A stretch of 64,000 nt of DNA. It comes from Flavobacterium tagetis. GTDB lineage: Bacteria; Bacteroidota; Bacteroidia; Flavobacteriales; Flavobacteriaceae. The first letter of the stretch is position 1; each line of letters starts with the position of its first letter. Shown here piece after piece: positions 18,118-27,626 of the stretch. A program made the translations under genes and the position numbers. The stretch is from NCBI RefSeq assembly GCF_016735615.1, contig NZ_JAERSF010000001.1, positions 806,001 to 870,000 on the forward strand. Direction: 5' to 3'. The notes beneath the pieces are model-generated. The model ran no database searches. It was not told where the DNA came from and saw only the letters and a program-made list of their open reading frames with translations.

Positions 18118-18304
18118 TTTCTTTGTCTTAAATTACACAAAATTTCTTTTTCTTTTCTCTCGTAGATTTTGCAGATTGAGCAGAGTAAAATAATAATCTA
18201 TTTTAATCTGCATACATCTTTTCAAATCTGCGTGAAATAAATTCGTGCAATCGATACAGATTTTTTAAACATAGAGATTAAAATAAATTCGTGAATTCGT
18301 GGCT
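18078..18304. repeat. 24-bp perfect inverted repeat filling a 303-bp gene-free gap
   Basis: The 24 bases at 18078-18101 (starting AGCCACGAATTCACGAAT) recur as their exact reverse complement at 18281-18304. The 179 bp between hold smaller pairs such as GCAGATT (18171) and AATCTGC (18205), and partial copies of the end (ATAAATTCGTG at 18238). No ORF lies inside. It is a candidate non-autonomous mobile or palindromic repeat element. Confidence 0.75.
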
Positions 18305-18330
18305 AACTTTTTTAAATAAACCATTTACAC

Positions 18331-18338
18331 TAAATTTG
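18331..18338 (+). promoter_or_regulatory. Candidate -7 box for the Gfo/Idh oxidoreductase
   Basis: TAAATTTG lies 21 bp upstream of the ATG. Confidence 0.5.
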
Positions 18339-18358
18339 AAAAACTTAAAACTTACACA

Positions 18359-19354
18359 ATGGAAATTATAAAATGGGGAATTATTGGCTGCGGAAATGTA
18401 ACCGAAGTAAAAAGCGGACCAGCTTTTCAGAAGGCTCCAAATTCTGCTTTAGTTGCGGTTATGCGCAGAGATGCGGCTCTTGCTGAAGATTATGCAAAAC
18501 GCCACAACGTTCCAAAATGGTATTCTAACGCTGAGGATTTAATAAATGATCCAGAAGTTGATGCTATTTATATTGCTACTCCTCCATCTTCTCATAAAGA
18601 ATATACTATTTTATGTGCCAGAGCCGGAAAACCAGTTTATGTAGAAAAGCCAATGGCTTTGACGTTTGAGGAATGCAACGAAATGATCAATGCTTGCAAA
18701 GAACATAATGTTCCCTTATTTGTTGCTTATTACAGGAGGGCTTTACCTCGTTTTTTGAAAATAAAAGAAATTATTGATCAGGGAAAATTAGGAACTATCA
18801 GACATGTAAACTGTGTTTTATATCATCCTTTTGAAGCACGTTATGATGATGAAATCAATCTTCCGTGGACCGTTTTGCCACATATTTCTGGTGGCGGAAT
18901 CTTTGTCGATTTAGCTTGTCATACTTTAGATTTCCTTGATTTTGTTTTAGGTCCGATAAAATCAGTTCGTGGACATGCTACTTCTCAGCTAATGGCTTAT
19001 CCTGCCGAGGATGCAGTTTCGATGTCATTCTTATTCGAAAACGGAATTCACGGATCTGGTATTTGGAATTTTGGAAGTTTTGAACGTTATGATAATACTG
19101 AAATTGTAGGTGATAAAGGGAAAATTTCATTCTCTACTTTTGGAAACGATCCGCTTCATATTCAATATGCAAATGGAGAAAAAGAAACTATTACGATAGA
19201 AAATCCATTACATATTCAGCAACCGTTTATTGAAACTATTATTGCTGAATTATTAGGAAAAGAAGGCGCTTCTCCATCTAAAGGAACTTCTGGTGCAAGA
19301 ACTACCTGGGTTATTGATCAGGTTTTGAAGGAGTTTAGAGAAACTTCCAAATAA
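18359..19354 (+). CDS. Gfo/Idh/MocA-family NAD(P)-dependent oxidoreductase
   Basis: A 331-residue sugar- or cyclitol-type dehydrogenase. The N-terminal Rossmann fold has GIIGCGNV (residues 7-14); the signature EKP is at residues 96-98 in YVEKPMAL. The C-terminal alpha/beta domain carries GGGIFVDLACHTLD, with the likely catalytic histidine. There is no signal peptide, so it is cytosolic, unlike many Bacteroidota members with Tat signals. The substrate is unknown and no sugar genes adjoin it. Confidence 0.92.
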   Translation: MEIIKWGIIGCGNVTEVKSGPAFQKAPNSALVAVMRRDAALAEDYAKRHNVPKWYSNAEDLINDPEVDAIYIATPPSSHKEYTILCARAGKPVYVEKPMALTFEECNEMINACKEHNVPLFVAYYRRALPRFLKIKEIIDQGKLGTIRHVNCVLYHPFEARYDDEINLPWTVLPHISGGGIFVDLACHTLDFLDFVLGPIKSVRGHATSQLMAYPAEDAVSMSFLFENGIHGSGIWNFGSFERYDNTEIVGDKGKISFSTFGNDPLHIQYANGEKETITIENPLHIQQPFIETIIAELLGKEGASPSKGTSGARTTWVIDQVLKEFRETSK

Positions 19355-19365
19355 TATTTTACAAA

Positions 19366-19465
19366 GTCATTGCGAGGAACGAAGCAATCACACGCGGGAG
19401 TCGACAAAGATTAAGTATATACTTTGCAAAGCATCTAGTGAGATTGCTTCGTTCCTCGCAATGAC
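19366..19465. mobile_element. 100-bp MITE-like element with 24-bp perfect terminal inverted repeats
   Basis: GTCATTGCGAGGAACGAAGC begins the 24-bp left end (19366-19389). The exact reverse complement stands at 19442-19465, with 52 bp between. No coding capacity. I recall this GTCATTGCGAGGAACGAAGCAATC sequence as recurring in intergenic spaces of many bacteria, which fits a REP or MITE mobilised in trans. Confidence 0.8.
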
Positions 19466-19482
19466 AAGCAAAAAAAACAAAA

Positions 19483-19510
19483 AAAAGGATATTCTCTCGA
19501 ATATCCTTTT
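19483..19510. terminator. Bidirectional terminator between Gfo/Idh gene and barrel gene
   Basis: AAAAGGATATTC (19483-19494) pairs with GAATATCCTTTT (19499-19510) around a TCTC tetraloop; T-rich on both strands. Confidence 0.88.
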
Positions 19511-19541
19511 CTTCAAAAAACTATAAAACTTCTATAAAAAA

Positions 19542-20513
19542 TTATAGGCTGTATTTTACACCTAATGTTAATCCTAAACCAGAAATACCAACATAAGAGC
19601 TTAACTCATCCATTTTATCATTTGGTCTAGTTGTATCTGCCGTATCTGATGTAGCAGTATTTGGATTGAATAATGGATTATTAGAATTTACATCCAATTT
19701 CTTGTGATAGTTTGTATATCTCTGTGATGTAGTTCTAGTTGCTAACGCATCTTGTCCATTTACAGTATATTCTGTAGTTTCTTTAGTCTTACCATGAACA
19801 GTAAAGTTACGGTATTCTAACTCTGCGAAAGCAGAAATGTGTTTTCCTAATTTATAAGATGTACCTAATGCAGCCATAAATCCAATTGTTGGATTTGGTT
19901 TCACTACATCTTTAGAATAGATATTATTTTTAGCTACTTGATTAGCACCTACATAAGTCAAAAGCTCTCTATCTGTTTTAATATCTAATGTACCATGAAT
20001 TGGCACAATAACTCCAACTTTAGTATATGGTTCAAAACCATGTGCATCACCTAAAAACATTACAATAGAAGGCGCTAAATCGAATGCTTTGATTTGCCCT
20101 TCAGCTGTAAAACTAATGTATGTAGCAGCAGTAGTAGCTGGATCGTATCCATAAAGTCTATCTGTTGTTTGAGCCATAGTCTTGCTATTACTGATATAAT
20201 AGTTTGCAGACATTTCAACTCCTAAACGAGTAGAAAAACGGTAACCAGCAGTAATACCACTTCTGAAACCTTGTCCAAAAGAACCTGTTATACTTTCTCT
20301 TGAAACTAATTTATTGCTAGTTAAAGTACCTGAGTAGACATCTCTGTTTGGTGCCTGGCCTCCAACTTCTGGAAACTCAGTTGAAGCAGTTTGGTTGAAA
20401 TATGATCCTCCTAATTTAAAATACCAGCTTTCTGGTTTTTCTGCTTTTTCTGTCTGCGCCATTGTGGCCATAGAGCAAACTAATAATCCTAATAAAAATA
20501 GGTTCTTTTTCAT
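19542..20513 (-). CDS. Outer-membrane beta-barrel protein
   Basis: A 323-residue protein with a signal peptide cut after AMAQ and an OmpA/OmpW-like eight-strand pattern: amphipathic strands (SWYFKLGGSYF, RSGITAGYRF, LGVEMSANYYI, GVIVPIHGTL) and a C-terminal strand GLTLGVKYSL. Two long Thr/Asn/Asp-rich segments (residues about 245-300) look like surface loops. No OmpA peptidoglycan-binding domain is present. Function unknown; likely an abundant envelope protein. A TATGTTTG box lies 23 bp upstream. Confidence 0.85.
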   Translation of the reverse strand: MKKNLFLLGLLVCSMATMAQTEKAEKPESWYFKLGGSYFNQTASTEFPEVGGQAPNRDVYSGTLTSNKLVSRESITGSFGQGFRSGITAGYRFSTRLGVEMSANYYISNSKTMAQTTDRLYGYDPATTAATYISFTAEGQIKAFDLAPSIVMFLGDAHGFEPYTKVGVIVPIHGTLDIKTDRELLTYVGANQVAKNNIYSKDVVKPNPTIGFMAALGTSYKLGKHISAFAELEYRNFTVHGKTKETTEYTVNGQDALATRTTSQRYTNYHKKLDVNSNNPLFNPNTATSDTADTTRPNDKMDELSSYVGISGLGLTLGVKYSL

Positions 20514-20535
20514 AATTTTGATTTATTGATTAGTA

Positions 20536-20543
20536 CAAACATA
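20536..20543 (-). promoter_or_regulatory. Candidate -7 box for the barrel gene
   Basis: Minus-strand TATGTTTG is an exact TAnnTTTG, giving a leader of about 16 nt. Confidence 0.5.
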
Positions 20544-20690
20544 GAATATTTTAACATATTCTTACGGTTTGCAAAGTTAGACTTGGAACGAAAACGTTGT
20601 AATTTTGGGCAATATTACTAAAAAAGTATTATGCACGCATATTTTTAACATAAAAAATTAACATCTGCTCAAATTTTAACTGTTAAATTT

Positions 20691-23600
20691 TTAGTTGAGT
20701 TTAAAATTAATCTGCATTTTCTCCAATTCCTGCAATAATTCTGCTGAAATTTTAACTTTCAGACGGCGGCTAGGCATCGTTAATTTAGTTACCACTTTTA
20801 TTTCTTCAACCTCATTTACTTCTTGAATCTTTGCATTTCCTTCTCCTTCTTCATTTTCATTTTCATCTTCAAAAACAGCATCATCAGCTTCAAAATCTGT
20901 TGGGGTTTCTACCTCAACCAAGCGCTTTATCTTTTCTAATTCCATGATTTCAAAAGTCACAGAATTCTCTCCTTTGTTTTCAGCAAACAAATGACTTAGT
21001 TTATGAATAAACTCTGGGTGAAGATCTTTAATATTCAACAGTACAATCAATTTTTTAGCGAAAGCTTCCAGAATATCCTGCAATTGTCGAATCTCAACAA
21101 ACTGCATCCTAGGATCCGATTTTTTCCCTGTATCATGATTGACCCATCCATCTTTTATCATAATTTTCAAGAAAGCAAAATTGTTCTGAATTAAGAAATG
21201 GCGGAATTTCAAATATTCTTCTCCAAAAATCTTAAACTCATAACTTTCGTCATAACCTTCTAAATTGAAAGCCGCCCAACCTTTTCCGTTTTTAGCCACA
21301 CGATGCTGCACGTTATTAATAATTCCAGCAAACATTAGGTTTTTTCCAACATACTCGTTCATGCTTTTCAACGATTCTAAACGAGAATTACAGAAGTATT
21401 TCATTTCAAATCTAAAATCATCAAGCGGATGTCCAGAAATATAAATTCCGACAACTTCTTTTTCTTTCGCTAATTTCTCCATTGTACTCCAGTCTTCGCA
21501 TGGCGGCACAACTGGTTCAGCAATCTGGACTTCACTGCTTTCTCCAAATAAACTTACTTGAGAAGAATTTTCATTTTCCTGAAACTTCGATCCGTAACGC
21601 ATTGCTTTTTCGTAGAATGTAATTCCGTCGCCATCATCGTGGAAATATTGTGCTCTGGTTGTTCCTTCAAAAGAATCGAAACCTCCAGCCAATGCTAAAT
21701 TTTCGATTGCTTTTTTGTTAGCAGCACGCAAATCAATTCGTTTCGCTAAATCAAAAATCGATTTATATCTTCCGTCTTTTCTGTTTTCTACAATTGTTTC
21801 AACCGCTCCAGAACCTACTCCTTTAATCGCTCCCATTCCGAAACGAACGGCATAATCATCGTTTACGGTAAATTTATAGTATGATTCGTTTACGTCTGGA
21901 CCCAAAACCTGCAATCCCATTCGTTTACATTCTTCCATAAAGAACGAAACTTGTTTGATATCGTTCATGTTATTCGAAAGTACCGCTGCCATATATTCCG
22001 CAGGATAATGCGCTTTCAAATAAGCCGTTTGATATGCAATCCAAGCATAACAAGTCGAGTGCGATTTGTTGAAAGCATAACTCGCAAAGGCTTCCCAGTC
22101 TTTCCAGATTTTCTCCAGAACTTTGGCGTCGTGACCTTTTGCTGCCGCTTGTTCAACAAACTTCGGCTTCATTTTATCTAGTACGTCTTTTTGTTTTTTA
22201 CCCATCGCTTTACGCAAGACGTCGGCCTCACCCTTTGTAAATCCTGCCAAAGACTGAGACAAAAGCATTACCTGCTCTTGGTAAACTGTAATTCCATAGG
22301 TTTCAGAAAGATATTCAGCACAAGCATCTAAATCGTATTTGATTTCTTCGTCACCATTTTTTCTTCGAACGAAAGACGGAATATACTCCAAAGGTCCCGG
22401 ACGATACAATGCATTCATGGCAATTAAATCTCCAAAAACCGTTGGTTTCAGATCTTTCATGTATTTCTGCATCCCAGGTGACTCGTATTGGAAGATTCCA
22501 ACAGTTTCACCTCTTTGGAAAAGCGCATACGTTTCTTCGTCATCGATTGGGAAAGTATCAGGATCTAGTTCGATTCCTGTTCTGTATTTTACCAGTTTTA
22601 CGGTATCTTTTATCAGCGTAAGGGTCTTCAGACCCAAGAAGTCCATTTTCAGCAATCCGGCGCTTTCTGCAACCGAGTTATCAAACTGTGTTACATATAA
22701 ATCCGAATCTTTTGCTGTCGTTACTGGAACGTAATTCGTAATATCCGATGGTGTAATGATTACCCCGCAGGCGTGAATTCCCGTGTTACGCATCGATCCT
22801 TCCAGAATTTTTGCCTGCTGAATGGTTTCTCCTGCCAAATCATCTTCATTGGCAATCGCGATCAATTCTTTTACATTATCAAATTCGTCCGAACGAAGGG
22901 CTTTTTTGACTTCTTCTTCACTCTCCGAAATAAAACGCGCCAGATTCCATTTTGACGGCATCATTCCTGGAATCAGTTTTGCGATTCTATCGGCTTCAAA
23001 TAAAGGTAAATCCAATACACGCGCCGTATCACGAATCGCCGATTTGGTCGCCATTTTACCATAAGTGATAATCTGGGCCACCTGTTTTTGACCGTATTTG
23101 TTGATTACGTAATCCATTACACGTCCACGACCCTCATCATCAAAGTCGATATCAATATCGGGCATCGATACACGGTCAGGATTTAGGAAACGCTCAAAAA
23201 GCAAGTCGTATTTAATTGGGTCAATGTTGGTAATTCCGAGACAGTATGCAACGGCCGAACCCGCTGCAGAACCACGACCCGGACCAACCGAAACGTCCAT
23301 TTTTCTAGCTTCGGCAATGAAATCCTGTACAATCAAAAAGTAACCTGGATAACCCGAGTTTGAAATCGTCATTAACTCAAAATCCAAACGCTCTTGAATC
23401 GATTCGGTTATTTCGCCATAACGTCTTTTGGCACCTTCCATAGTAAGGTGTCTCAAGTATTTATTTTCCCCTCTTACACCACCATCTTCTTCATCTTCGG
23501 GTACCATAAATTCTTCTGGAATATCAAATTTTGGAAGCAAGACATCACGATAAAGTGAATATATTTCGACCTTATCTATAATTTCCTGAATATTGATAAT

Positions 23601-25223
23601 CGCTTCGGGCAAATCGGCGAAGAGTTTTTTCATCTCGTCTTGCGACTTGAAATAGTATTCCTGATTTGGAAGTCCGTAGCGATAACCACGTCCGCGTCCA
23701 ATAGGCGTTGCCTGCTTTTCACCGTCTTTTACACAAAGTAAAATATCGTGCGCATTGGCATCTTCCTTATTTAAGTAATACGTATTATTAGTCGCAATTA
23801 ACTTAACATCATGTTTTTTTGAAAACTCAATCAGGGTTTTATTGACACGATTTTCATCTTCCTGATTGTGCCGCATTACTTCTAGATAGAAATCTTCGCC
23901 AAATTGTTCTTTCCACCAAATCAGAGCTTCTTCGGCTTGGTTCTCACCAATATTCAGAATTTTACTCGGAATCTCTCCGTATAAATTTCCAGACAAAACC
24001 ATGATATCTCCCTTATATTGCTCCACAATCGCGCGGTCAATCCTAGGAACATAGTAAAATCCGTTTGTATAAGCAATCGAAGCCATTTTAGCCAAGTTGT
24101 GGTAACCTGCTTTATTTTTAGCCATCAACACAACCTGATAACCGTTGTCTTTTTTACTTTTATCTAAATGGTTTTCACAGATATTAAACTCACAGCCAAC
24201 AATTGGTTTTACTTCGGTTTCTGTTGGTTCTTCTCCAGCTTCAACCAAAGCTTTATTTTTTCCAGAAGCTGCTTTGTTATGGTTCATCACGGCGCTCACA
24301 AAGTGGAAAGCTCCCATCATGTTTCCTGTATCTGTCATGGCAACAGCTGGCATTCCGTTTTTAGCTGCAGCGGCCACTATATTTCCAACTCCGATAGTAG
24401 ATTGAAGTACCGAAAACTGTGTATGATTGTGCAAATGTGCAAATTTTGCAGCTTTAAAATCGGCTTTATCTTCTTCTGAAACAACATTTTGTGTATCTTC
24501 TCCTGCTAAAGCTTTAAGCTGTTCTCTGATTTTATCAGAAGCCGCTTTTAAATTGATGTGTTTTAAACCAATAAGTTTAAACGGCTCTGGATTTCTTTCC
24601 TGAAAGTCTTTAAAATATTCTTTAGGAACGTCTAATTCTTCTTTTGTAAAAACTTCTCTTCTAACCAATTCCAAGAAGCAACGAGTAGTTGCCTCAACGT
24701 CGGCAGTTGCGTTATGCGCTTCCGCGAAAGGCTGATCGAAAAGATAGCTGTGTAATTCGGTCAAAGTTGGAAGTTTGAATTTTCCTCCACGACCTCCAGG
24801 AAGCTGTAATAACGAAGCAGTTACTTCGGTACAAGTATCCAAAACAGGCATTGAAGCCATTTGAGACTCCACTCCCATTCTATGGAATTCGGCTCCCATA
24901 ATATTAACGTCGAATCCTAAATTCTGACCGACAATATATTTCGTTTTGCTTAAAGCAATGTTGAATTTCTCCAAAACTTCGGCCAACGTGATTCCATCGG
25001 CTTCAGCCAATTCAGTTGAGATTCCGTGAATACGTTCAGCATCATACGGAATGTTAAATCCTTCTGGTTTTACCAAATAATCCTGATGCTCAATAAGCTG
25101 TCCCATTTCATCATGAAGCTGCCACGCAATCTGTATACAGCGAGGCCAGTTATCAGAATCGGTTATCGGGGCATCCCAGCGTTTTGGTAATCCGGTTGTT
25201 TCGGTATCGAATATTAAATACAT
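20691..25223 (-). CDS. dnaE: DNA polymerase III alpha subunit with N-terminal DEDDh exonuclease
   Basis: Replicative polymerase of 1510 residues. I start at ATG 25223 (MYLIFDTETTGLP), because the longer frame to 25262 only prepends non-conserved residues. Residues 1-200 are a DnaQ-type exonuclease: DTE at 6-8 and the HNATAD motif giving the DEDDh H and D. A PHP domain follows (AHLHNHTQFSVLQ). The polymerase core has PDIDIDFDD at 688-696, with metal ligands Asp689 and Asp691. The helix-hairpin-helix and OB regions follow, and the tail is acidic. Standard DnaE proteins are about 1160 residues and rely on separate DnaQ, so proofreading is built in here. Confidence 0.95.
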   Translation of the reverse strand: MYLIFDTETTGLPKRWDAPITDSDNWPRCIQIAWQLHDEMGQLIEHQDYLVKPEGFNIPYDAERIHGISTELAEADGITLAEVLEKFNIALSKTKYIVGQNLGFDVNIMGAEFHRMGVESQMASMPVLDTCTEVTASLLQLPGGRGGKFKLPTLTELHSYLFDQPFAEAHNATADVEATTRCFLELVRREVFTKEELDVPKEYFKDFQERNPEPFKLIGLKHINLKAASDKIREQLKALAGEDTQNVVSEEDKADFKAAKFAHLHNHTQFSVLQSTIGVGNIVAAAAKNGMPAVAMTDTGNMMGAFHFVSAVMNHNKAASGKNKALVEAGEEPTETEVKPIVGCEFNICENHLDKSKKDNGYQVVLMAKNKAGYHNLAKMASIAYTNGFYYVPRIDRAIVEQYKGDIMVLSGNLYGEIPSKILNIGENQAEEALIWWKEQFGEDFYLEVMRHNQEDENRVNKTLIEFSKKHDVKLIATNNTYYLNKEDANAHDILLCVKDGEKQATPIGRGRGYRYGLPNQEYYFKSQDEMKKLFADLPEAIINIQEIIDKVEIYSLYRDVLLPKFDIPEEFMVPEDEEDGGVRGENKYLRHLTMEGAKRRYGEITESIQERLDFELMTISNSGYPGYFLIVQDFIAEARKMDVSVGPGRGSAAGSAVAYCLGITNIDPIKYDLLFERFLNPDRVSMPDIDIDFDDEGRGRVMDYVINKYGQKQVAQIITYGKMATKSAIRDTARVLDLPLFEADRIAKLIPGMMPSKWNLARFISESEEEVKKALRSDEFDNVKELIAIANEDDLAGETIQQAKILEGSMRNTGIHACGVIITPSDITNYVPVTTAKDSDLYVTQFDNSVAESAGLLKMDFLGLKTLTLIKDTVKLVKYRTGIELDPDTFPIDDEETYALFQRGETVGIFQYESPGMQKYMKDLKPTVFGDLIAMNALYRPGPLEYIPSFVRRKNGDEEIKYDLDACAEYLSETYGITVYQEQVMLLSQSLAGFTKGEADVLRKAMGKKQKDVLDKMKPKFVEQAAAKGHDAKVLEKIWKDWEAFASYAFNKSHSTCYAWIAYQTAYLKAHYPAEYMAAVLSNNMNDIKQVSFFMEECKRMGLQVLGPDVNESYYKFTVNDDYAVRFGMGAIKGVGSGAVETIVENRKDGRYKSIFDLAKRIDLRAANKKAIENLALAGGFDSFEGTTRAQYFHDDGDGITFYEKAMRYGSKFQENENSSQVSLFGESSEVQIAEPVVPPCEDWSTMEKLAKEKEVVGIYISGHPLDDFRFEMKYFCNSRLESLKSMNEYVGKNLMFAGIINNVQHRVAKNGKGWAAFNLEGYDESYEFKIFGEEYLKFRHFLIQNNFAFLKIMIKDGWVNHDTGKKSDPRMQFVEIRQLQDILEAFAKKLIVLLNIKDLHPEFIHKLSHLFAENKGENSVTFEIMELEKIKRLVEVETPTDFEADDAVFEDENENEEGEGNAKIQEVNEVEEIKVVTKLTMPSRRLKVKISAELLQELEKMQINFKLN

Positions 25224-25331
25224 AGAGTTGTAAAAGTCAAATTTTAATGTCCAAAATTCCAAATCTTACATATTGCAAAACATTGACAACATGAAACATA
25301 ACAAAATGTGAAATAAAAAATCGGAGGAATT

Positions 25332-25339
25332 CAAATTTA
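25332..25339 (-). promoter_or_regulatory. Candidate -7 box for dnaE
   Basis: Minus-strand TAAATTTG, about 109 bp upstream of the dnaE start at 25223. Confidence 0.45.
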
Positions 25340-25457
25340 CGCTTTTTTTACAGAAATAAAGAAGTGAAAGTTGTTAACAAAAGCATTTTTAACATGATTA
25401 CGAAAGAGCCACAAAAACCTTAAAAAATCATTTATTTTCTCTTAAAAACTTCAATTA

Positions 25458-25489
25458 TTCATTTTGGATACTCATTGTACCAAAATGAA
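25458..25489. promoter_or_regulatory. Candidate operator upstream of the SDR gene
   Basis: TTCATTTTGG (25458-25467) and CCAAAATGAA (25480-25489) are perfect inverted 10-mers separated by 12 nt. Their centre lies about 40 bp before the predicted SDR -7 region. An AraC-type regulator encoded just downstream is the obvious candidate binder. Confidence 0.5.
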
Positions 25490-25557
25490 CACTTTTAAGC
25501 TGTAGTGTATCCTGAACTTTGCTTCATCAAATTATAACAATTAAAAAAACAATAATC

Positions 25558-26361
25558 ATGAAAACAATTTTTATCACAGGCGCATCATCAGGTTTAGGAA
25601 AAGCAACAGCAAAATTATTCCACGAACAAGGCTGGAATGTAATCGCAACCATGAGAAATCCGGAAAAAGAAACTGAACTTTCTCAATTAAAAAACGTAAC
25701 ACTTTTACCTTTAGACGTTACCGATTATGATCAAATTCAAAACACAGTTAAAAAAGCACTTAAAATTAGTGATATTGATATCGTCTTTAATAATGCTGGC
25801 TATGGCTTAATTGGTCCATTAGAAAGTCTCTCTGATGATCAGATCACGAAACAATTGGACACTAATTTATTGGGAGTAATTCGCGTTACGAATGCATTTA
25901 TTCCATATTTCAGAGAAAGAAAAAATGGTTCATTTATTTCAACAACATCTATCGGCGGATTGATCGCTTTCCCTTTAGGATCAATCTATCACGCAACTAA
26001 ATGGGGATTAGAAGGCTGGAGCGAAAGTATGGCTTACGAACTAAATCCTTTTGGCATAAACATTAAAACCGTTTCTCCTGGAGCAATCAGAACAGAATTT
26101 TTGCATGGTTCTCTTGACACAAGCACTCTTCCAGAATACGAAACAATGACCAACAAAATGTTTGGAAGTGTTGACACCATGTTTGAAATGGCATCGACTC
26201 CAGAACAAATTGCCGATGTTGTTTACGAAGCTGCTACGGATGGGAAAAACCAATTAAGATACGTTGCCGGTGAAGATGCAAAAGCACTTTACAAACAAAG
26301 ACTAGAAGTTGGGGACGAAGTTTTTCGTTCTGAATTTGGCAAACAATTTTTTGGGGAATAA
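25558..26361 (+). CDS. Short-chain dehydrogenase/reductase (classical SDR)
   Basis: A 267-residue NAD(P)-dependent oxidoreductase. The start is ATG 25558, because the preceding 13 codons of the open frame are non-conserved. TGASSGLG (7-14), NNAG (78-81) and the catalytic Ser131, Tyr144-x3-Lys148 (YHATK) are all intact. The substrate is unknown. The AraC-family regulator 77 bp downstream on the same strand and the palindrome upstream suggest an inducible pair, a common layout for stress- or xenobiotic-responsive SDRs. Confidence 0.93.
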   Translation: MKTIFITGASSGLGKATAKLFHEQGWNVIATMRNPEKETELSQLKNVTLLPLDVTDYDQIQNTVKKALKISDIDIVFNNAGYGLIGPLESLSDDQITKQLDTNLLGVIRVTNAFIPYFRERKNGSFISTTSIGGLIAFPLGSIYHATKWGLEGWSESMAYELNPFGINIKTVSPGAIRTEFLHGSLDTSTLPEYETMTNKMFGSVDTMFEMASTPEQIADVVYEAATDGKNQLRYVAGEDAKALYKQRLEVGDEVFRSEFGKQFFGE

Positions 26362-26372
26362 TTCATTTCAAA

Positions 26373-26411
26373 CTAATACCGTTCAGGTTTCAAGAAGCCG
26401 AACGGTATTAG
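26373..26411 (+). terminator. Terminator after the SDR gene
   Basis: CTAATACCGTTC (26373-26384) pairs with GAACGGTATTAG (26400-26411), followed by TCTTTTAAATTTT. It would separate the SDR transcript from the AraC gene. Confidence 0.85.
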
Positions 26412-26438
26412 TCTTTTAAATTTTCATACTTTTATATC

Positions 26439-27359
26439 ATGGAAAAGAAAAACAATATTCCGGCAAAAATCTCTTCTATATCGCAGTTTCATGACTTGCT
26501 TCGACTCCCAAAACCCCTTCATCCGATGGTGAGTTTGGTAGATAATACGCAGTTGGTCATCAATGAAGATTTAGCTAATCATGCCTTTTTGCTTGATTTT
26601 TATAAGATCTCTTATAAGTTTTCTACCAAAGGAAAAATGGGCTACGGTCAAGGCTATTATGATTTCAACGAAGGCGGACTCATGTTTGCTTCTCCAACTC
26701 AATTAATTTTTACTGAAAATGAAGAAGGCGTTGAATATGGTGGCTATACACTTTTATTTCATCCTGATTTTATTCGAAATTATCCTTTAGGAAAAAGCAT
26801 CAAAAAATATGGCTTCTTTTCTTATGACACCAATGAAGCACTGCATCTTTCAGACGGTGAGAAAACAATTATTATAGGATTATTACAAAGCATCGACAAT
26901 GAACTCAATACGGCAATTGACGAAATGAGTCAGGATGTAATTGTTTCTTATATCGATGTTCTGCTGAATTACAGCAATCGTTTTTACAAACGACAATTTA
27001 TTACCAGAAAAACCATCAGTAACGATTTATTATTAAAAGTCGAAGAAACTCTGGATAACTATATTAGCAATGCAGAAACCTTAAAAAGAGGATTGCCAAC
27101 AGTAGAATTTCTGGCATCTCAGATTAATGTTTCAAGTCATTATCTCAGCGATATGCTTCGTAATTTAACTGGATTAAATGCGCAACAGCATATCCATTCG
27201 AAATTAATAGAAAAATCAAAAGATTTCTTGATTACGACCAATCTTTCAGTAGCAGAAATTGCTTATCAATTAGGTTTTGAGTATCCTCAGTCATTTAGTA
27301 AATTATTCAAAAAGAAAACCAGTCTTACTCCATTAGAATTTAAAAATTCATTGAATTAA
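26439..27359 (+). CDS. AraC-family transcriptional regulator
   Basis: A 306-residue cytosolic regulator. The N-terminal cupin-like sensing domain spans about 1-180 and starts with the family-typical PKPLHPMVSLVD. The C-terminal double helix-turn-helix (about 205-305) contains VEFLASQINVSSHYLSDMLR and VAEIAYQLGFEYPQSFSKLF, the canonical AraC recognition helices. It probably controls the adjacent SDR gene through the upstream palindrome. The inducer is unknown. Confidence 0.93.
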   Translation: MEKKNNIPAKISSISQFHDLLRLPKPLHPMVSLVDNTQLVINEDLANHAFLLDFYKISYKFSTKGKMGYGQGYYDFNEGGLMFASPTQLIFTENEEGVEYGGYTLLFHPDFIRNYPLGKSIKKYGFFSYDTNEALHLSDGEKTIIIGLLQSIDNELNTAIDEMSQDVIVSYIDVLLNYSNRFYKRQFITRKTISNDLLLKVEETLDNYISNAETLKRGLPTVEFLASQINVSSHYLSDMLRNLTGLNAQQHIHSKLIEKSKDFLITTNLSVAEIAYQLGFEYPQSFSKLFKKKTSLTPLEFKNSLN

Positions 27360-27618
27360 TCTTTAAAAATACTGCTCTCAAAAAATCAATTTCTGCTTCA
27401 AAAAATCATAAAATTTCATAAAAATACACTTCTTGGATGTCGTAGTATTTTGATGTTTTATTAAATCTAAATAACGTCCAAAAAACTCCTTTCAAAGCTT
27501 TAAAAAACTCAAAAAGCATTCTTTTTGCAGAGATTTCAAAACTAACAATTATTACTATTTTTATACATTTTGTTAGATTTTTTTAATCAAATCCTTATAT
27601 TTTGTATTGATTTTGAGA

Positions 27619-27626
27619 TAAATTTG
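27619..27626 (+). promoter_or_regulatory. Possible distal -7 box in the leuC upstream region
   Basis: TAAATTTG fits TAnnTTTG but has no properly spaced TTG. It would give a leader of about 245 nt. The 517-bp gap 27360-27877 otherwise contains the proximal promoter and the short ORF listed next, and nothing else I can identify. Confidence 0.3.

Larger units (their letters stand above)
25224..25557. other. Divergent spacer between dnaE and the SDR gene, 334 bp
   Basis: It holds a minus-strand -7 box for dnaE (25332-25339), a palindromic operator candidate (25458-25489) and a poor -7-like GAACTTTG at 25514-25521 for the SDR gene. No ORF of interest. Confidence 0.6.

Noticed and set aside
22339..22734. 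Plus-strand ORF of 131 codons within dnaE
   Set aside because: Antisense shadow of a strongly conserved polymerase region; no family features, no promoter box.
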